A DNA stretch of 7,992 bases from Candidatus Hydrogenedentota bacterium (GTDB taxonomy: Bacteria; Hydrogenedentota; Hydrogenedentia; Hydrogenedentales; CAITNO01): contig SKQZ01000346.1 in the NCBI GenBank assembly GCA_007118765.1, forward strand, positions 1 to 7,992. Reading direction: 5' to 3'. Below, piece after piece: positions 1 through 6,486 of the stretch (the stretch's first letter is position 1; every line of letters starts with the position of its first letter). A model generated the notes under the pieces. That model made no database searches, had not been told where the DNA came from, and was given only the letters and a program-made list of their open reading frames with translations. The position numbers and the translations under genes were made by a program.

Positions 1-1824
1 CATCCGTCGGGAATGCCCATGAAACTCGCCTTTGGCAATACCTACGTCCGTTCGTCAAGCCATTCCGCATATTTTGTGGCCAACCTGGATACCTACGGCG
101 GCAATAGCGGGTCGCCGGTATTTAATCAACAGACAGGCTTGGTGGAAGGCATACTGGTACGGGGCGCCACGGATTTCGTGCGCAACTACGAGGACAATTG
201 CTTTGAAAGCAATGTGTACGGCAACGACGAGGGCCGGGGCGAGGACGTAACCAAAACCACCGTATTTGTGTTGGAAGTTCCGGGCTACGAAACATACACG
301 GGCTCTGTTGATATTGACAGCGCATATTATCAATGCGAGGACGTGATGGAGGTGGTGGTACTGGACGAAGACCTGCTGGAAGAAAACGAAATCGCCGTAA
401 CCATTGAAACCACTGCCGGGGATTCCGAGACACTGGTGCTGGCAGCGGAATCCCCCGGCGCGTTTATCGGCAACATAGCATTGCAACCGGGCACGCCCGC
501 GCCGGACTCAGGCGTCTTGGAAGTGGAACACGGCGACACCATCACCGTCTTTTATGAAGATGAAATGGACGAGACCGGCATGCCCGCGACACACACCGCA
601 ACAGCAGAGGTGGATTGTTATCCGCCACAGATTCTTGATGTTTCGTTGAGTTATATTGGCGCCACACAATTGCGAATAACGGCAACAACTGACGATGTGG
701 CGACTGTAACTGTTTTCTATGGCCTGTCCTGTGCAGACCTCGACTATATGGCCTCTTCCACCTGGGGCACGGAGCATAGCATCCATCTGAGCGGGCTGAC
801 CGAGGAAACCGTGTACTACTTTTCCGTTGTCGCATTCGACCGGGCAGGCAACGAAACATACAGCGACAACGATGGCGCGTGCTATACCTTCCACACCTAT
901 GGCGACCTTGAGTATTTTACGGAACACTTTACCATTACCAACCCATTGGATCTGGATTACAGACAAGTAACCTTCACGCCCGTGGACACTCCCAATTATT
1001 ATCAGGCCTGCATATCAAACGCCGCCGAACTGCCCGCTGCACCCGGCGGCACATCTTTGGCGCTTGACGATGACGGCTATATTGAAATCCCCTTTACACA
1101 CGGGGCGCCCATCGCCTTCTACGGCGACGCGTATGACAGCATGTTTATCGGCAGCAACGGGTACATCACCTTTGGAACCGGCGACACGGCCTTCCAGCCC
1201 ATGTACAGCCTGCATTTCCAACTGCCGCGTATTTCAGGACTCTTTTGCGATCTCAACCCGGAAATGGGCGGCGAAGTGTATGTGGCCCGCGTACAAGACC
1301 GGTACGTTACGACTTTTGTGGATGTGCCCGTTTACAGCAGCAGCGGCGACTATGGCCCCGAAAACCGCCATACCTTCCAAATGGAGTTGTTCTTCTGCGG
1401 CACAATACGCATCACGTGGCTGGAGTTGTATTCCATCCGGGCCGTAGTGGGGCTTTCGGCCGGTCTGGGCATACCACATGGGTTCAGCTCCATCGATTTT
1501 ACCGCTTTGATAGACTGCGGCAATCTTGACTACGATGGCGACCATCACAGTGCGGACAGCAATGAGGATTGGCGCATATCTCTTGAGGAACTGCTGCGCG
1601 TTGTGCAGTTCTACAATGCCGGAGAATATCATTGCGATCCCACTACCGACGACGGCTACGCCCCCGGCGCAGGCGCCCGGGACTGCACGCCCCATGACAG
1701 CGACTACGCGCCGAACGATTGGCGCATCAGCTTAAGTGAATTGTTGCGACTTGTTCAGTTGTATAATGCCGGCAGCTACCGTCCGGACAATGCCACGGAA
1801 GACGGATTCCGTCCGTTTCCTTAG
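1..1824 (+). CDS. Secreted S1B/V8-like serine protease with beta-sandwich domains and C-terminal EF-hand/dockerin-like repeats (5' end missing)
   Basis: The frame is open from the first base (His-Pro-Ser-Gly...), so this is the last 607 codons of a longer gene; the ATG at 13 is internal. The opening HPSGMPMK and residues 33-41, GGNSGSPVF, match the end of a trypsin-like S1B/V8 protease domain, with Ser36 as the likely nucleophile. The catalytic His and Asp would lie upstream of the window. After it come a Cys-flanked beta-sandwich (about 95-206, containing GDTITVFYED), a fibronectin-III-like domain (about 208-298), and a NIDO-like region (about 305-505) with the signature GSNGYITF. Last are two EF-hand/dockerin-like repeats (about 510-607) that run to the C-terminus. 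The protein is very probably exported, although its signal peptide is not in view. The tail may serve attachment or sorting, which is inference. Substrate is unknown. No convincing terminator follows the TAG stop. Confidence 0.85.
   Translation, partial: HPSGMPMKLAFGNTYVRSSSHSAYFVANLDTYGGNSGSPVFNQQTGLVEGILVRGATDFVRNYEDNCFESNVYGNDEGRGEDVTKTTVFVLEVPGYETYTGSVDIDSAYYQCEDVMEVVVLDEDLLEENEIAVTIETTAGDSETLVLAAESPGAFIGNIALQPGTPAPDSGVLEVEHGDTITVFYEDEMDETGMPATHTATAEVDCYPPQILDVSLSYIGATQLRITATTDDVATVTVFYGLSCADLDYMASSTWGTEHSIHLSGLTEETVYYFSVVAFDRAGNETYSDNDGACYTFHTYGDLEYFTEHFTITNPLDLDYRQVTFTPVDTPNYYQACISNAAELPAAPGGTSLALDDDGYIEIPFTHGAPIAFYGDAYDSMFIGSNGYITFGTGDTAFQPMYSLHFQLPRISGLFCDLNPEMGGEVYVARVQDRYVTTFVDVPVYSSSGDYGPENRHTFQMELFFCGTIRITWLELYSIRAVVGLSAGLGIPHGFSSIDFTALIDCGNLDYDGDHHSADSNEDWRISLEELLRVVQFYNAGEYHCDPTTDDGYAPGAGARDCTPHDSDYAPNDWRISLSELLRLVQLYNAGSYRPDNATEDGFRPFP
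1567..1773 (+). repeat. Two in-frame EF-hand/dockerin-like repeat cores, 150 bp apart
   Basis: The cores lie at 1567-1623 and 1717-1773. Both encode DWRISL-E/S-ELLR-V/L-VQ-F/L-YNAG, spaced exactly 50 residues apart. Both begin with the same 11 bases, GATTGGCGCAT, and then diverge mostly at synonymous positions, so this is an old duplication held by selection on the protein. The first copy fits an EF-hand loop: DSNEDWRISLEE places Asp/Asn at loop positions 1, 3 and 5, Ile at 8 and Glu at 12, with Trp where Gly is usual. The second copy has one extra residue before the DW, so its calcium site may differ. Each core is followed by a D/E-DG-Y/F motif. From memory, similar paired modules end many secreted proteins of Hydrogenedentota-like bacteria. 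Confidence 0.75.
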
Positions 1825-1912
1825 ACCCCCGCCGCAATGGGGTTTCGTCGGCTGCTTATGTCGGCGTCTTGAATCGCCAAACCCATAGCCATACAGCAGA
1901 CAAAGGAGTATC

Positions 1913-3280
1913 ATGCGTAGCGTTGATTATGTTTTGACCCGCGCCTTGTGCCGGGGCCGTACCCGCCTTGTATGGGCAGCCGCCGTGATTATGACAATGT
2001 TCGTTGCCGGGTCCGGAACGGCGTATGCCGGGGCTTCCGTTGCCGCGCAACATCATAACAGTGTCCCCGTTGAAGTGAACGGGCGCGCCGGTACATTACT
2101 CGTTCCAAGCGAACAAGCCGAAGGCGGCCCGTGGGCAATTCACGCCGCAACACCCGCATCCGACTCGCCGGTCGTTTCCATGCTTCTGGCCAAAGGGTTC
2201 CATGTCGCCTTCATCAACGAAGACGGATTGTATGACTGTGACGATGCCGCAACGGATTGGGATGCGCTCTATGACTGGGTGCGCGAACAACACGGTCTGG
2301 CCGAAAAACCCGCCGTTCTGGCGCAAGATCACGGCGCCATCCCGGCCTATCATTGGGCGGCGCGGCATCCCCGACGGGTCGCGTGTATCTATGCGCAAAC
2401 TCCGTGGTTGCACCTTGAGGCAGGTGGCGACAGCACGGCCGCATTTCCCACGCTCCGGCAAGCCACGGACGCGGACGCCATGCTCGCACCGGTGATACAC
2501 GCCAACCTGTTGGGCGAGGCAAACATTCCCATCATGCATTTCTATCGCCCACAACAACCGGGCAGACCCGTGGAGAAAGGCCGTACTGAATTCCGAACTG
2601 CCTATCGGCTTGCCGGGGGCCGTGTCTTCAAGGAGGCCGAACTGCCGCCGTCCGATCCTGATGCACGTTACGATAGCATGGTCCACACCACCGCTTTTCT
2701 GCTTACGCACACCGATCAACTGCCCGGCACCCTGGACGGCATTGTCCCGGGCGCATCGGACTGGAAAGCGGCCGATTTTTCGGGCCGCACCGCGGTACGC
2801 GTATTGGACGACGTCCTTATCCTCGAAGCGGGAAACGAAATGACGGGCATCACCACCGCAAACGAACCGCCGGAAGGCGATTATGAAATCGTGTTGGACG
2901 CCATGCGGTTGTCCGGCGGCGATTTCTTTTGTGCCCTGACCGCGCCCTACAAGGACACCGTGTTCAGTTTGGTGGTGGGCGGCTGGGGCGGCACGTGTGT
3001 GGGCATATCGAGTTTGGACTGGCTGGATGCGTATCATAACGAAACGGCGCATTTCCGCAGTTTTGAGGATAACCGGTGGTATCGGATTCGTCTGCGCGTT
3101 ACAGGCGATACCATACGCGCATGGATAGACGGAGACGAGGTCGTCAATATTGACGTGGCCGACCGTGAAGTGGACATACGCTGGGAGATGGCCCCCACCA
3201 CCCCCCTCGGCATTGCCACATGGCGCACCAGCGGCGCCATCAAGAACTTTTCACTCCGTCCCATCGCGCCGGCACAATAA
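1913..3280 (+). CDS. Exported alpha/beta-hydrolase-like pseudoenzyme fused to a DUF1080-like (LamG/concanavalin-type) domain
   Basis: The protein has 455 residues. The ATG at 1913 follows a strong Shine-Dalgarno, AAAGGAG at 1902-1908. A basic N-terminus and a hydrophobic stretch (about 19-34) end in AYA-G, predicting signal peptidase cleavage after Ala39. Residues about 50-265 resemble the alpha/beta hydrolases common in planctomycete-type bacteria: LLAKGFHVAF, then the elbow strand VLAQDHGAIPAYHWAARHP and VACIY. The nucleophile elbow, normally G-x-S-x-G, reads A-Q-D139-H-G. The expected acid loop (209-222, HFYRPQQPG...) has no Asp, and the expected catalytic His region (243-254) has no His. 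Hydrolase activity is therefore doubtful. Residues about 284-451 match a DUF1080-like domain, with FSLVVGGWGG, YHNET, NRWYRIR and GIATWRT as landmarks. A role in carbohydrate binding or handling in the periplasm is inferred. It may be co-transcribed with the upstream protease gene, 88 bases away. Confidence 0.8.
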   Translation: MRSVDYVLTRALCRGRTRLVWAAAVIMTMFVAGSGTAYAGASVAAQHHNSVPVEVNGRAGTLLVPSEQAEGGPWAIHAATPASDSPVVSMLLAKGFHVAFINEDGLYDCDDAATDWDALYDWVREQHGLAEKPAVLAQDHGAIPAYHWAARHPRRVACIYAQTPWLHLEAGGDSTAAFPTLRQATDADAMLAPVIHANLLGEANIPIMHFYRPQQPGRPVEKGRTEFRTAYRLAGGRVFKEAELPPSDPDARYDSMVHTTAFLLTHTDQLPGTLDGIVPGASDWKAADFSGRTAVRVLDDVLILEAGNEMTGITTANEPPEGDYEIVLDAMRLSGGDFFCALTAPYKDTVFSLVVGGWGGTCVGISSLDWLDAYHNETAHFRSFEDNRWYRIRLRVTGDTIRAWIDGDEVVNIDVADREVDIRWEMAPTTPLGIATWRTSGAIKNFSLRPIAPAQ

Positions 3281-3290
3281 GCGGAAACAT

Positions 3291-4319
3291 CTATTCCAAT
3301 TCGGACGCCGTCACGGCATAGGTTTGTACCGGACGTTGCGGCGCCCGATACAGCGTGAACGTAAGCCCGACCATTTCCGCGGCCGCCGCCTGACCGGAAA
3401 GGTCAAGTATGAACTCCGCCGCAAACATGGGCCCCACAACAATAGGCCCGTGTAAATGCGCGGGCAAGTCCTTGTATTTCCAAAGCGCTTCGAGCCTGTC
3501 AGGGAGAACGGATTCCCCGTCCGCATCCATCAGTTTGAGAAGCACGCCATAGTGCGGGGTGGTATCACGCGGCAACACATCGCCCGTATAGGGCACATTC
3601 AAGAAAATGGCGTTGCGGGTGCTGTTGATGCAGGTAACACGCCAACGCGTGTCATCCAACGGTTGAATCTCCAGCTCGACACGGCCCCAATTATGGATGT
3701 AATACAGTCCCGATCCGATTATTGTGAGGCACAACACCAGCGCAATCATCAACGCAATCCGGTCTGAAAGACTTGTGCGCTGTAGAAAACCGTGGTACAG
3801 ACCGCGAACCGTGATGGCGTTGATTTCCCCTCGGGATTGCGCCTCCCGCGCCGAATCGCTTTCCTCCAACCGTTCCAATGCAGCGGCATATTGATGCAAC
3901 GGCAACACCGGCAACGGGATGTCCTCTTGACCGCGCAGTATGCGCAACAGGCGCTCACATTTCGACGCCTCCCCTTGGTGGTGCGCTATCTCTTCCGCCA
4001 GACGCCGCGCCTTCTTGTTGATGGTGGCCGCGGCCTTTTGGCTGTGCACCGGCTGTTCCGCCAACCGCTTTCGTTCTGCCCGGCTGTGTTCTGCGGCGTC
4101 AAGGGCCTGCTGGTGCAATTCGTCCGCCGTCTTGGTCAGCTGTTTCACGGCGGCGTCCGCCATCATACATTGCGTTTTTGCGAACTTTTGCGCCGAACGA
4201 GGCGGATTGGGCGGCAACTCGTCCGGCGGCGGTTCCACCCCCGGTGCGGCCAGCCGCGCCGCTTTGCGCAGCCAGCCAACAGCCAGAATGGCGCGTTGTT
4301 CGAGAGAGGCGTTAGTCAC
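3291..4319 (-). CDS. Coiled-coil, single-pass membrane protein of unknown function, overlapping pyrG
   Basis: I do not recognise this protein. With the GTG at 4319 as start it has 342 residues. The GTG sits inside the pyrG 3' end (GTGACTAA, an 8-base overlap with the pyrG stop), and an AGGAAG Shine-Dalgarno lies at 4324-4329. The frame continues upstream to 4418, but that part merely overlaps pyrG and looks unlike protein. A short helix (about 5-25) is followed by a Pro-rich linker (26-40) and a long Ala/Glu/Lys/Arg-rich region, probably coiled coil (about 42-128). A second short helix lies at about 143-160. One transmembrane segment spans about 187-208 (IALMIALVLCLTIIGSGLYY). The last 130 residues look like a beta-rich domain. 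By the positive-inside pattern the coiled coil is probably cytoplasmic and the C-terminal domain extracytoplasmic. Overlap with pyrG predicts translational coupling, but a functional link is not shown. Confidence 0.75.
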   Translation of the reverse strand: MTNASLEQRAILAVGWLRKAARLAAPGVEPPPDELPPNPPRSAQKFAKTQCMMADAAVKQLTKTADELHQQALDAAEHSRAERKRLAEQPVHSQKAAATINKKARRLAEEIAHHQGEASKCERLLRILRGQEDIPLPVLPLHQYAAALERLEESDSAREAQSRGEINAITVRGLYHGFLQRTSLSDRIALMIALVLCLTIIGSGLYYIHNWGRVELEIQPLDDTRWRVTCINSTRNAIFLNVPYTGDVLPRDTTPHYGVLLKLMDADGESVLPDRLEALWKYKDLPAHLHGPIVVGPMFAAEFILDLSGQAAAAEMVGLTFTLYRAPQRPVQTYAVTASELE

Positions 4320-5937
4320 GCTGCTTCCTGTGTTGCAGCGCCGCGCCCACGAAGTCGCGAAACAGTGGTTGCGGGCGCAACGGCTTGCTTTTGAACTCGG
4401 GATGGAATTGGACGGCACAGAACCACGGGTGGTCTGTCAACTCAATAATCTCAACCAGTTCATGGTCGCCTTTGGAATGGGTGCCGCTGACAACCATGCC
4501 CGCTTGGGTCAATGTATCCAGATACTCGTTATTGAATTCATAACGATGCCGATGCCGTTCGTAAATGACCGTATCGCCATAAGCGGCATGTGCACGGGTT
4601 TCCTCACGCAGGTCACAACGATATTGACCCAAACGCATGGTGCCGCCCATATCTTTCACGCCCCGTTGCTCGGAAAGCAGGGAAATTACGGGGTGGGGCG
4701 TGTCCGGCGCAAATTCCGTGGAAGAGGCCTCGTCAAGGCCCGCCTTGTGACGCGCCAGTTCGAGCACGGCAATCTGCATGCCAAGGCATATACCGAAATA
4801 AGGCACGTTGTTTTCGCGTGCGTAACGTGCTGCGGCGATCTTGCCCTCAATGCCGCGGGCGCCGAACCCGGGGCCTACCAGTATGGCATCACACTCCCGC
4901 AACAGATCATCCGCCGACGACGCTTTTTCAACCTCTTCAGAATCCACCCATGACAGCCGCACATTGCAGTCGTTGTGAATGCCGGCATGAACAAAGGCCT
5001 CGTTAATGCTCTTGTAGGCGTCGTCATGGCCCACGTACTTGCCCACGGCGGCAATGTGGACGGTGGTCTCCGCCGCTTTCATGCGCGCCACCATGTCCGT
5101 CCATTCCGTCAGGTCGCCCTCGGGCGCGGTCACGCCCAAAATGCGCAATGTAATGTCATCCAGCCCCTGACGTTTGAAGTTCAGCGGAATGGCGTACAGC
5201 GGGAATATGTCCTCGGCATTGATAATGGCGTCATTGCCCACATTGCAGAACAACGCAATCTTTTGGCGTTGTTCCTTGGCAAGGCGATTCTTGCCCGTGC
5301 GGCATATAATGATATCCGGCTGCAACCCGATGTCGCGCAGCGCCCGTACACTATGTTGGGTCGGCTTGGTCTTGAGCTCGCCTGAAGCTTCAATATACGG
5401 CACCAGTGTTACGTGTACACAACAGCAATGCTCCGGACCCACCTCCAGCCGAAATTGGCGCAACGCTTCCAGAAAGGGCAAACTTTCAATGTCGCCGACG
5501 GTGCCGCCGATTTCAATAATGGCAACGTCCACCGGTTCCTCTTCCGCCGTGAGCGAACGTATCCGCGACTTTATCTCGTCGGTAATGTGAGGGATTACCT
5601 GCACCGTCTTGCCCAAATACTCGCCGCGCCGCTCTTTTTGGATTACCGTGTTGTAAACGGCGCCGGTGGTGGCGTTGCTTTTCTGCGACAATTTGGACGA
5701 TGTGAACCGTTCATAGTGTCCCAGATCAAGGTCCGTTTCCGCGCCGTCGTCGGTGACAAACACTTCCCCGTGTTCGTAGGGATTCATGGTGCCCGGATCA
5801 ACGTTGATATACGGGTCCATTTTCATCATGGCAACACGCAAACCACGCGCCTCAAGCAACATGCCGATACTGGCGGAGGCGATCCCTTTGCCAATGGACG
5901 ACACCACACCGCCGGTCGTAAAGATGTACTTGGTCAT
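4312..5937 (-). CDS. pyrG: CTP synthase (glutamine-hydrolysing)
   Basis: The enzyme aminates UTP to CTP using ATP and glutamine, the last step of pyrimidine nucleotide synthesis in the cytoplasm. It has 541 residues, the usual full length. The N-terminal synthase domain starts MTKYIFTTGGVVSSIGKG (P-loop Lys17) and has MKMDPYINVDPGTMNP, HGEVFVTDDGAETDLDLGHYERF and EIGGTVGDIE. The C-terminal class I glutamine amidotransferase domain (from about 290) has the oxyanion loop GPGFGARG (355-362) and the nucleophile Cys384 in FGICLGMQ. It also has the GGTMRLG lid, RHRHRYE, and the His512/Glu514 pair in FHPEF. All triad residues are present, so it should be active. The start is clear: GGGAGGAG (5946-5953) lies 8 bases before the ATG. 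It is followed, with an 8-base overlap, by the membrane coiled-coil gene. A triple Cys (171-173) in a normally aromatic/hydrophobic stretch is mildly unusual. Confidence 0.98.
   Translation of the reverse strand: MTKYIFTTGGVVSSIGKGIASASIGMLLEARGLRVAMMKMDPYINVDPGTMNPYEHGEVFVTDDGAETDLDLGHYERFTSSKLSQKSNATTGAVYNTVIQKERRGEYLGKTVQVIPHITDEIKSRIRSLTAEEEPVDVAIIEIGGTVGDIESLPFLEALRQFRLEVGPEHCCCVHVTLVPYIEASGELKTKPTQHSVRALRDIGLQPDIIICRTGKNRLAKEQRQKIALFCNVGNDAIINAEDIFPLYAIPLNFKRQGLDDITLRILGVTAPEGDLTEWTDMVARMKAAETTVHIAAVGKYVGHDDAYKSINEAFVHAGIHNDCNVRLSWVDSEEVEKASSADDLLRECDAILVGPGFGARGIEGKIAAARYARENNVPYFGICLGMQIAVLELARHKAGLDEASSTEFAPDTPHPVISLLSEQRGVKDMGGTMRLGQYRCDLREETRAHAAYGDTVIYERHRHRYEFNNEYLDTLTQAGMVVSGTHSKGDHELVEIIELTDHPWFCAVQFHPEFKSKPLRPQPLFRDFVGAALQHRKQRD
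4320..4329 (-). promoter_or_regulatory. Ribosome binding site that fixes the GTG start inside the pyrG 3' end
   Basis: Read on the minus strand, the last codons of pyrG contain AGGAAG (4329-4324), followed by four bases and then GTG at 4319-4317. Counted from the AGGA core, the spacing to GTG is six bases. This supports GTG as the true start of the downstream gene rather than the in-frame ATG at 4418 or the Met codons 52-53 codons further in. The arrangement lets ribosomes finishing pyrG reinitiate. Confidence 0.6.
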
Positions 5938-6007
5938 GAATGTTTCTCCTCCCGATACAAAGCCGGAACATGATTCACTGCTTTGGGTCGCTTCAGAATG
6001 CCGTTAA

Positions 6008-6021
6008 TGTTGTGTACAACA
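6008..6021. promoter_or_regulatory. Operator-like palindrome upstream of pyrG
   Basis: TGTTGT (6008-6013) and ACAACA (6016-6021) are perfect inverted halves around a two-base GT centre. The site lies about 70 bases upstream of the pyrG start, where a regulator could act on its promoter. The first ten bases, TGTTGTGTAC, recur at 6393-6402 upstream of the epimerase gene, but the second site lacks the other half of the palindrome. No regulator is known from this window. Confidence 0.25.
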
Positions 6022-6260
6022 GGCGCTGTCCGCAACCATAAGGGACGGCAACGCCACAAGGATGTGGTCGAAACAGGGGATGCCCCGAAAGCCCTAAACT
6101 CATTTGGACGCCAACAATCCACAAGCAATCTTTGAGCAGCGGGGTTCAGAGCGCTTGGCGGCGAGAGGAGACGACAAGTTGGCGTTGCACCAACAATCTT
6201 TGTCCCGATTACCGCTGAAGTGAGCATTACACAGTTCCCGTTTTTGCCGTGCCCGATGCC

Positions 6261-6289
6261 TTGAAACAAGTACACCTATGGCACATAAA
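6261..6289 (+). promoter_or_regulatory. Possible sigma-70-type promoter for the epimerase operon
   Basis: TTGAAA at 6261-6266 is separated by 17 bases from CATAAA at 6284-6289. These match the -35 and -10 consensus at five and four of six positions, with ideal spacing. Transcription would start near 6296, giving a leader of about 190 bases before the epimerase ATG. Such pairs occur by chance, so this is only a candidate. A CATAAT at 6403-6408 nearer the gene has no matching -35. Confidence 0.35.
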
Positions 6290-6310
6290 GTTGCTTGAGG
6301 AGCAGGGAGG

Positions 6311-6358
6311 ATGGCCCGTCTCTCCAACGGGATTGCATCCTATCACAGGGGAGGCTAA
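6311..6358 (+). CDS. Possible 15-residue leader peptide
   Basis: ATG at 6311 is followed by 14 more codons (MARLSNGIASYHRGG) and a TAA. It has a very good ribosome site: AGGAG at 6298-6302, 8 bases before the ATG, plus an adjacent GGGAGG. It lies just after the candidate promoter and overlaps the stem-loop at 6332-6367. The peptide has no run of one amino acid that would point to classical attenuation. It could be chance in a purine-rich leader; conservation in relatives would decide. Confidence 0.22.
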   Translation: MARLSNGIASYHRGG

Positions 6359-6367
6359 AGATGCAAT
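6332..6367 (+). repeat. 8-bp perfect inverted repeat forming a stem-loop in the epimerase leader
   Basis: ATTGCATC (6332-6339) pairs perfectly with GATGCAAT (6360-6367), with a 20-base loop containing AGGGGAGG. Two G-U pairs (6331-6368, 6330-6369) and a G-C pair (6329-6370) can extend it. A competing smaller hairpin, CCCGT (6315-6319) with ACGGG (6327-6331), shares the bases 6329-6331, so the two could alternate. There is no U-run after the stem, so it is not a standard intrinsic terminator. Confidence 0.5.
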
Positions 6368-6381
6368 TTCCCGATTCGTAA
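6361..6381 (+). CDS. Possible 6-residue leader peptide (second mini-ORF)
   Basis: ATG at 6361 gives MQFPDS and TAA, with AGGGGAGG at 6347-6354 six bases upstream. The start codon lies in the 3' arm of the 6332-6367 stem and its ribosome site in the loop, so folding would affect its initiation. It is very short and unsupported by anything else, so the call is tentative. Confidence 0.15.
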   Translation: MQFPDS

Positions 6382-6486
6382 TTTCCACGGGCTGTTGTGT
6401 ACCATAATAGCGGCTGTCGGCCTGCTTCATTACCCCGGGAAACCGCGTTTCTAAAAGAAAATGGAGGATTTGGAAAGCCACCTGTT

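Larger units (their letters stand above)
5938..6486. other. Divergent intergenic region between pyrG and the epimerase operon
   Basis: This is 549 bases with no convincing protein gene of normal size. It must hold the promoters of pyrG (minus) and of the epimerase operon (plus). A frame open on the minus strand (5934-6275) gives a low-complexity, Pro/Arg/Leu-rich translation that overlaps the pyrG start and has no recognisable domain, so I do not call it. The plus-strand side carries a promoter-like pair, a stem-loop and two tiny ORFs, listed separately. The middle (6100-6205) carries short partial repeats: CCAACAATC at 6111-6119 and 6190-6198, CAATCTTTG at 6126-6134 and 6194-6202, and the complementary pair ACGCCAAC (6108-6115) with GTTGGCGT (6178-6185). 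I recognise no known riboswitch or small RNA. Confidence 0.6.

Noticed and set aside
13..15. ATG at 13 as the start of the first gene
   Set aside because: The frame is open to the window edge, and the four codons before it (HPSG) belong to a conserved protease motif, so the true start lies upstream.
1825..1843. Hairpin ACCCC / GGGGT just after the protease stop as a terminator
   Set aside because: The stem is only five pairs with a nine-base loop, and only three T residues follow, too weak to call.
2096..3052. Long minus-strand open frame (318 codons) opposite the hydrolase-like gene
   Set aside because: Its translation is Arg/His/Cys-rich without domains, while the plus strand has a signal peptide, a strong ribosome site and two recognisable domains.
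3940..4953. Long plus-strand open frame (337 codons) opposite the coiled-coil gene and pyrG
   Set aside because: It lies antisense to clearly conserved pyrG sequence and has no recognisable domain; it is a shadow of the minus-strand coding.
6076..6086. GGGG-ATG-CCCC hairpin in the intergenic region as part of a riboswitch
   Set aside because: A four-pair stem alone, without the conserved bases of any riboswitch class I know.
5934..6275. 113-codon minus-strand frame upstream of pyrG
   Set aside because: It has no plausible ribosome site, its composition is unlike protein, and it runs over the pyrG start and its Shine-Dalgarno.
6397..6486. GTG at 6397 as the epimerase start
   Set aside because: The extra 30 residues have no family counterpart, and no ribosome site stands before this GTG. 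ATG 6487 fits the family N-terminus.
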